DNA of 22,614 nt from IMG/VR virus record IMGVR_UViG_3300024265_000214, positions 1 through 22,614 of that record; one strand, written 5' to 3'. Below the pieces are notes generated by a model, which was not told the DNA's origin, searched no databases, and saw only the letters and a program-made list of their open reading frames with translations. How positions within the stretch are numbered: the stretch's first letter is position 1; each line of letters begins with the position of its first letter. Below, piece after piece: positions 21,530-22,614 of this stretch. The position numbers were made by a program, and so were the translations under genes. Source of the DNA: a virus.

Positions 21530-21966
21530 CGGCCCGACGAACCGAAGCCCGCCTCTCCACGAGCAGAAACAGGTAGCTCGTTAACCTTAACAATTGTCGG
21601 GTGATAGACCTGGATAAAGATTGCCTGAACAATTCTGTCTCCCTTCTTAATGGTGACGTCTTGGTTACCGGTGTTGAGAAGCACGATGCCCCACTCACCA
21701 CGGTATGAACTGTCGATCACGCCAGCAATGACAGTAATACCTTGTCTGAATGCGAGCCCTGACCTGTCACGTAGTAGGACACCATAGCGTGGACTAAAGC
21801 AAGTGAACATGTCAGTGGGGACACGACGGCGTTCACCCGGTGGGATTACAACCAGTCCTGCACTGTGGATATCGAGGCCGGCATCAGCACAGTAGCAATG
21901 CCCCTGAGGATCGGACCACTTTGGTAGTGTACCATCGGGGCCGAGTTTGATCATCAAATCAAGCAT
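21526..21966 (-). CDS. dut: dUTP diphosphatase (dUTPase)
   Basis: Protein of 146 residues, normal for a trimeric dUTPase, which splits dUTP to dUMP and pyrophosphate. It keeps uracil out of phage DNA and supplies dUMP for dTMP. The five motifs are in order: ADAGLDI (27-33), RSGL (68-71), GVIDSSYRGEWG (82-93), GDRIVQAIF (109-117) and RGEAGFGSSG (136-145). Asp32, Asp85 and Arg68 are the expected key residues; Tyr88 of motif 3 is present. ATG has AGGAG with a 5-base gap. The gene lies in a leftward operon of small unknown proteins, and its stop overlaps the next start as ATGA. Confidence 0.95.
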   Translation of the reverse strand: MLDLMIKLGPDGTLPKWSDPQGHCYCADAGLDIHSAGLVVIPPGERRRVPTDMFTCFSPRYGVLLRDRSGLAFRQGITVIAGVIDSSYRGEWGIVLLNTGNQDVTIKKGDRIVQAIFIQVYHPTIVKVNELPVSARGEAGFGSSGR

Positions 21967-21977
21967 GTTGTCTCCTA

Positions 21978-22223
21978 TTAAAGGGGAACTTTAGTTAGAT
22001 CAGACGCATCCCGCCGCTTGGCAAACTCTGCATACATGCCGGCGGGGGCAATATGTAGCATGTTACAATGGTCCATGTGAGTGAGTAGTCGGTCCATGTC
22101 ATGGGCTGGGCCTTGATACACACCCCTACCATAGACAAGATTACCATTGTTGCTGATGAACATGACTTCCCAGATGTCGTTGGCCTTACATCTCCAGACC
22201 TTGAGCTTATCAGGTAGACTCAT
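21978..22223 (-). CDS. Small hypothetical protein
   Basis: Protein of 81 residues. ATG at 22223 overlaps the preceding stop as ATGA, with AAGGAGG about 13 bases upstream. It has a beta start (LKVWRCKANDIWEVMFISNNGNLVYGRGVYQGP) followed by a helix-rich end (HDMDRLLTHMDHCNMLHIAPAGMYAEFAKRRDASD). It is rich in His and Met, with no clear metal motif. No family recognised. It lies 11 bases before dUTPase, so a link with nucleotide metabolism is possible only by neighbourhood. Confidence 0.75.
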   Translation of the reverse strand: MSLPDKLKVWRCKANDIWEVMFISNNGNLVYGRGVYQGPAHDMDRLLTHMDHCNMLHIAPAGMYAEFAKRRDASDLTKVPL

Positions 22224-22510
22224 AGCTTGGTGTATGCCTCCTTCGCCTGGTTGATCTTCTTGGTAACCAAATCAATCATGGTGTTGAGTAGACACTGAAT
22301 CTCTTCGGATCGGAACGTGTCACTCATCATTACACCAGCCGTGAGTGTTACCGGCCCACCAGTATTGGCATATATCTTAAAGGTGACATCCCTGTCATCA
22401 CGCATCCCTTTGAGCTTCTCTCTGTCGAGGGTGAGGTTGCTAATCTTACCAGTCAACTTGTCAGCAAACTCAAGACGTTGTTGTAGTGTGTTACGTAAAA
22501 TCGGATTCAT
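22220..22510 (-). CDS. Small hypothetical helical protein
   Basis: Protein of 96 residues from the second of two adjacent ATG codons (22510), which has GGGAG 7 bases upstream; the first ATG (22513) is equally possible. The N-terminal part is a charged helix (NPILRNTLQQRLEFADKLTGKISNLTLDREKLKGM), then a strand KIYANTGGPVTLTAGVMMSD, then a helix FRSEEIQCLLNTMIDLVTKKINQAKEAY. No family recognised. It overlaps the end of the upstream partial gene by 20 bases and the next start as ATGA. Confidence 0.75.
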   Translation of the reverse strand: MNPILRNTLQQRLEFADKLTGKISNLTLDREKLKGMRDDRDVTFKIYANTGGPVTLTAGVMMSDTFRSEEIQCLLNTMIDLVTKKINQAKEAYTKL

Positions 22511-22614
22511 CATCGGTCTCCCAACCAAGTTGTCTAGCGAATTCAACCTCACTTAAATGGATAAATTCCTGTTGCTTTGCTACTTCCTTGCTCGTGCGTA
22601 GTTCGTGGTACCTC
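22491..22614 (-). CDS. Partial gene, C-terminal 40 residues only
   Basis: From the window edge a frame of 40 codons ends at TAA 22491-22493. It reads RYHELRTSKEVAKQQEFIHL then SEVEFARQLGWETDDESDFT, a charged helical C-terminus with an acidic end. It overlaps the next gene's start by about 20 bases, as is normal in this operon. The main part of the protein is outside the window, so no function can be given. Confidence 0.75.
   Translation of the reverse strand, partial: RYHELRTSKEVAKQQEFIHLSEVEFARQLGWETDDESDFT

Overview
The window reads as part of a tailed double-stranded DNA bacteriophage (siphovirus-like Caudoviricetes) of a bacterium that uses ordinary Shine-Dalgarno starts and the standard code. 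The basis is a GpA-like large terminase, a portal, a scaffold and major capsid pair, tail-tube-like proteins and a dUTPase, with short gaps and ATGA/TAATG overlaps. No host gene, tRNA, integrase, insertion sequence or CRISPR array was seen. The host cannot be named from the sequence.

Region 1 (15500 down to 1, minus strand) is one long virion and late operon. A consensus-like promoter at 15472-15500 drives a secreted trypsin-like protease with a C-terminal coiled coil. Three small proteins follow, then a protein with one N-terminal membrane segment, a two-domain beta-helix protein, a candidate small terminase, a newly noticed 56-codon overlapping frame, the large terminase, the portal, a LamG-like protein, a ten-repeat protein, an adaptor-like protein, the scaffold, the major capsid protein, two neck or tail-completion candidates and two tandem tail-tube paralogs, the second cut by the window edge. 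A UUCG-capped hairpin after the capsid gene probably tunes capsid against tail expression.

Region 2 (15501-16879) is non-coding. It holds GGGCCC-based heptad repeats, a 33-bp tandem repeat and several small dyads, and separates the leftward late genes from the rightward genes. It is a candidate origin, centromere or control region.

Region 3 (16880-20130, plus strand) holds a hypothetical gene, a possible 29-residue membrane microprotein, a ParB-like protein without ParA preceded by two abutting palindromes, and four small proteins, three of them Cys/His rich. Two intrinsic terminators and a nested-stem leader are clear.

Region 4 (20131-20941) is a second non-coding stretch with a GC-rich structured island, a large pyrimidine-rich dyad and more GGGCCC repeats. 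It lies between two terminators.

Region 5 (22614 down to 20984, minus strand) is a compact operon: a gene fragment, two unknown genes, dUTPase, two tandem paralogous small proteins (one under 60 codons, one with a TTG start) and a last small gene, closed by a bidirectional terminator.
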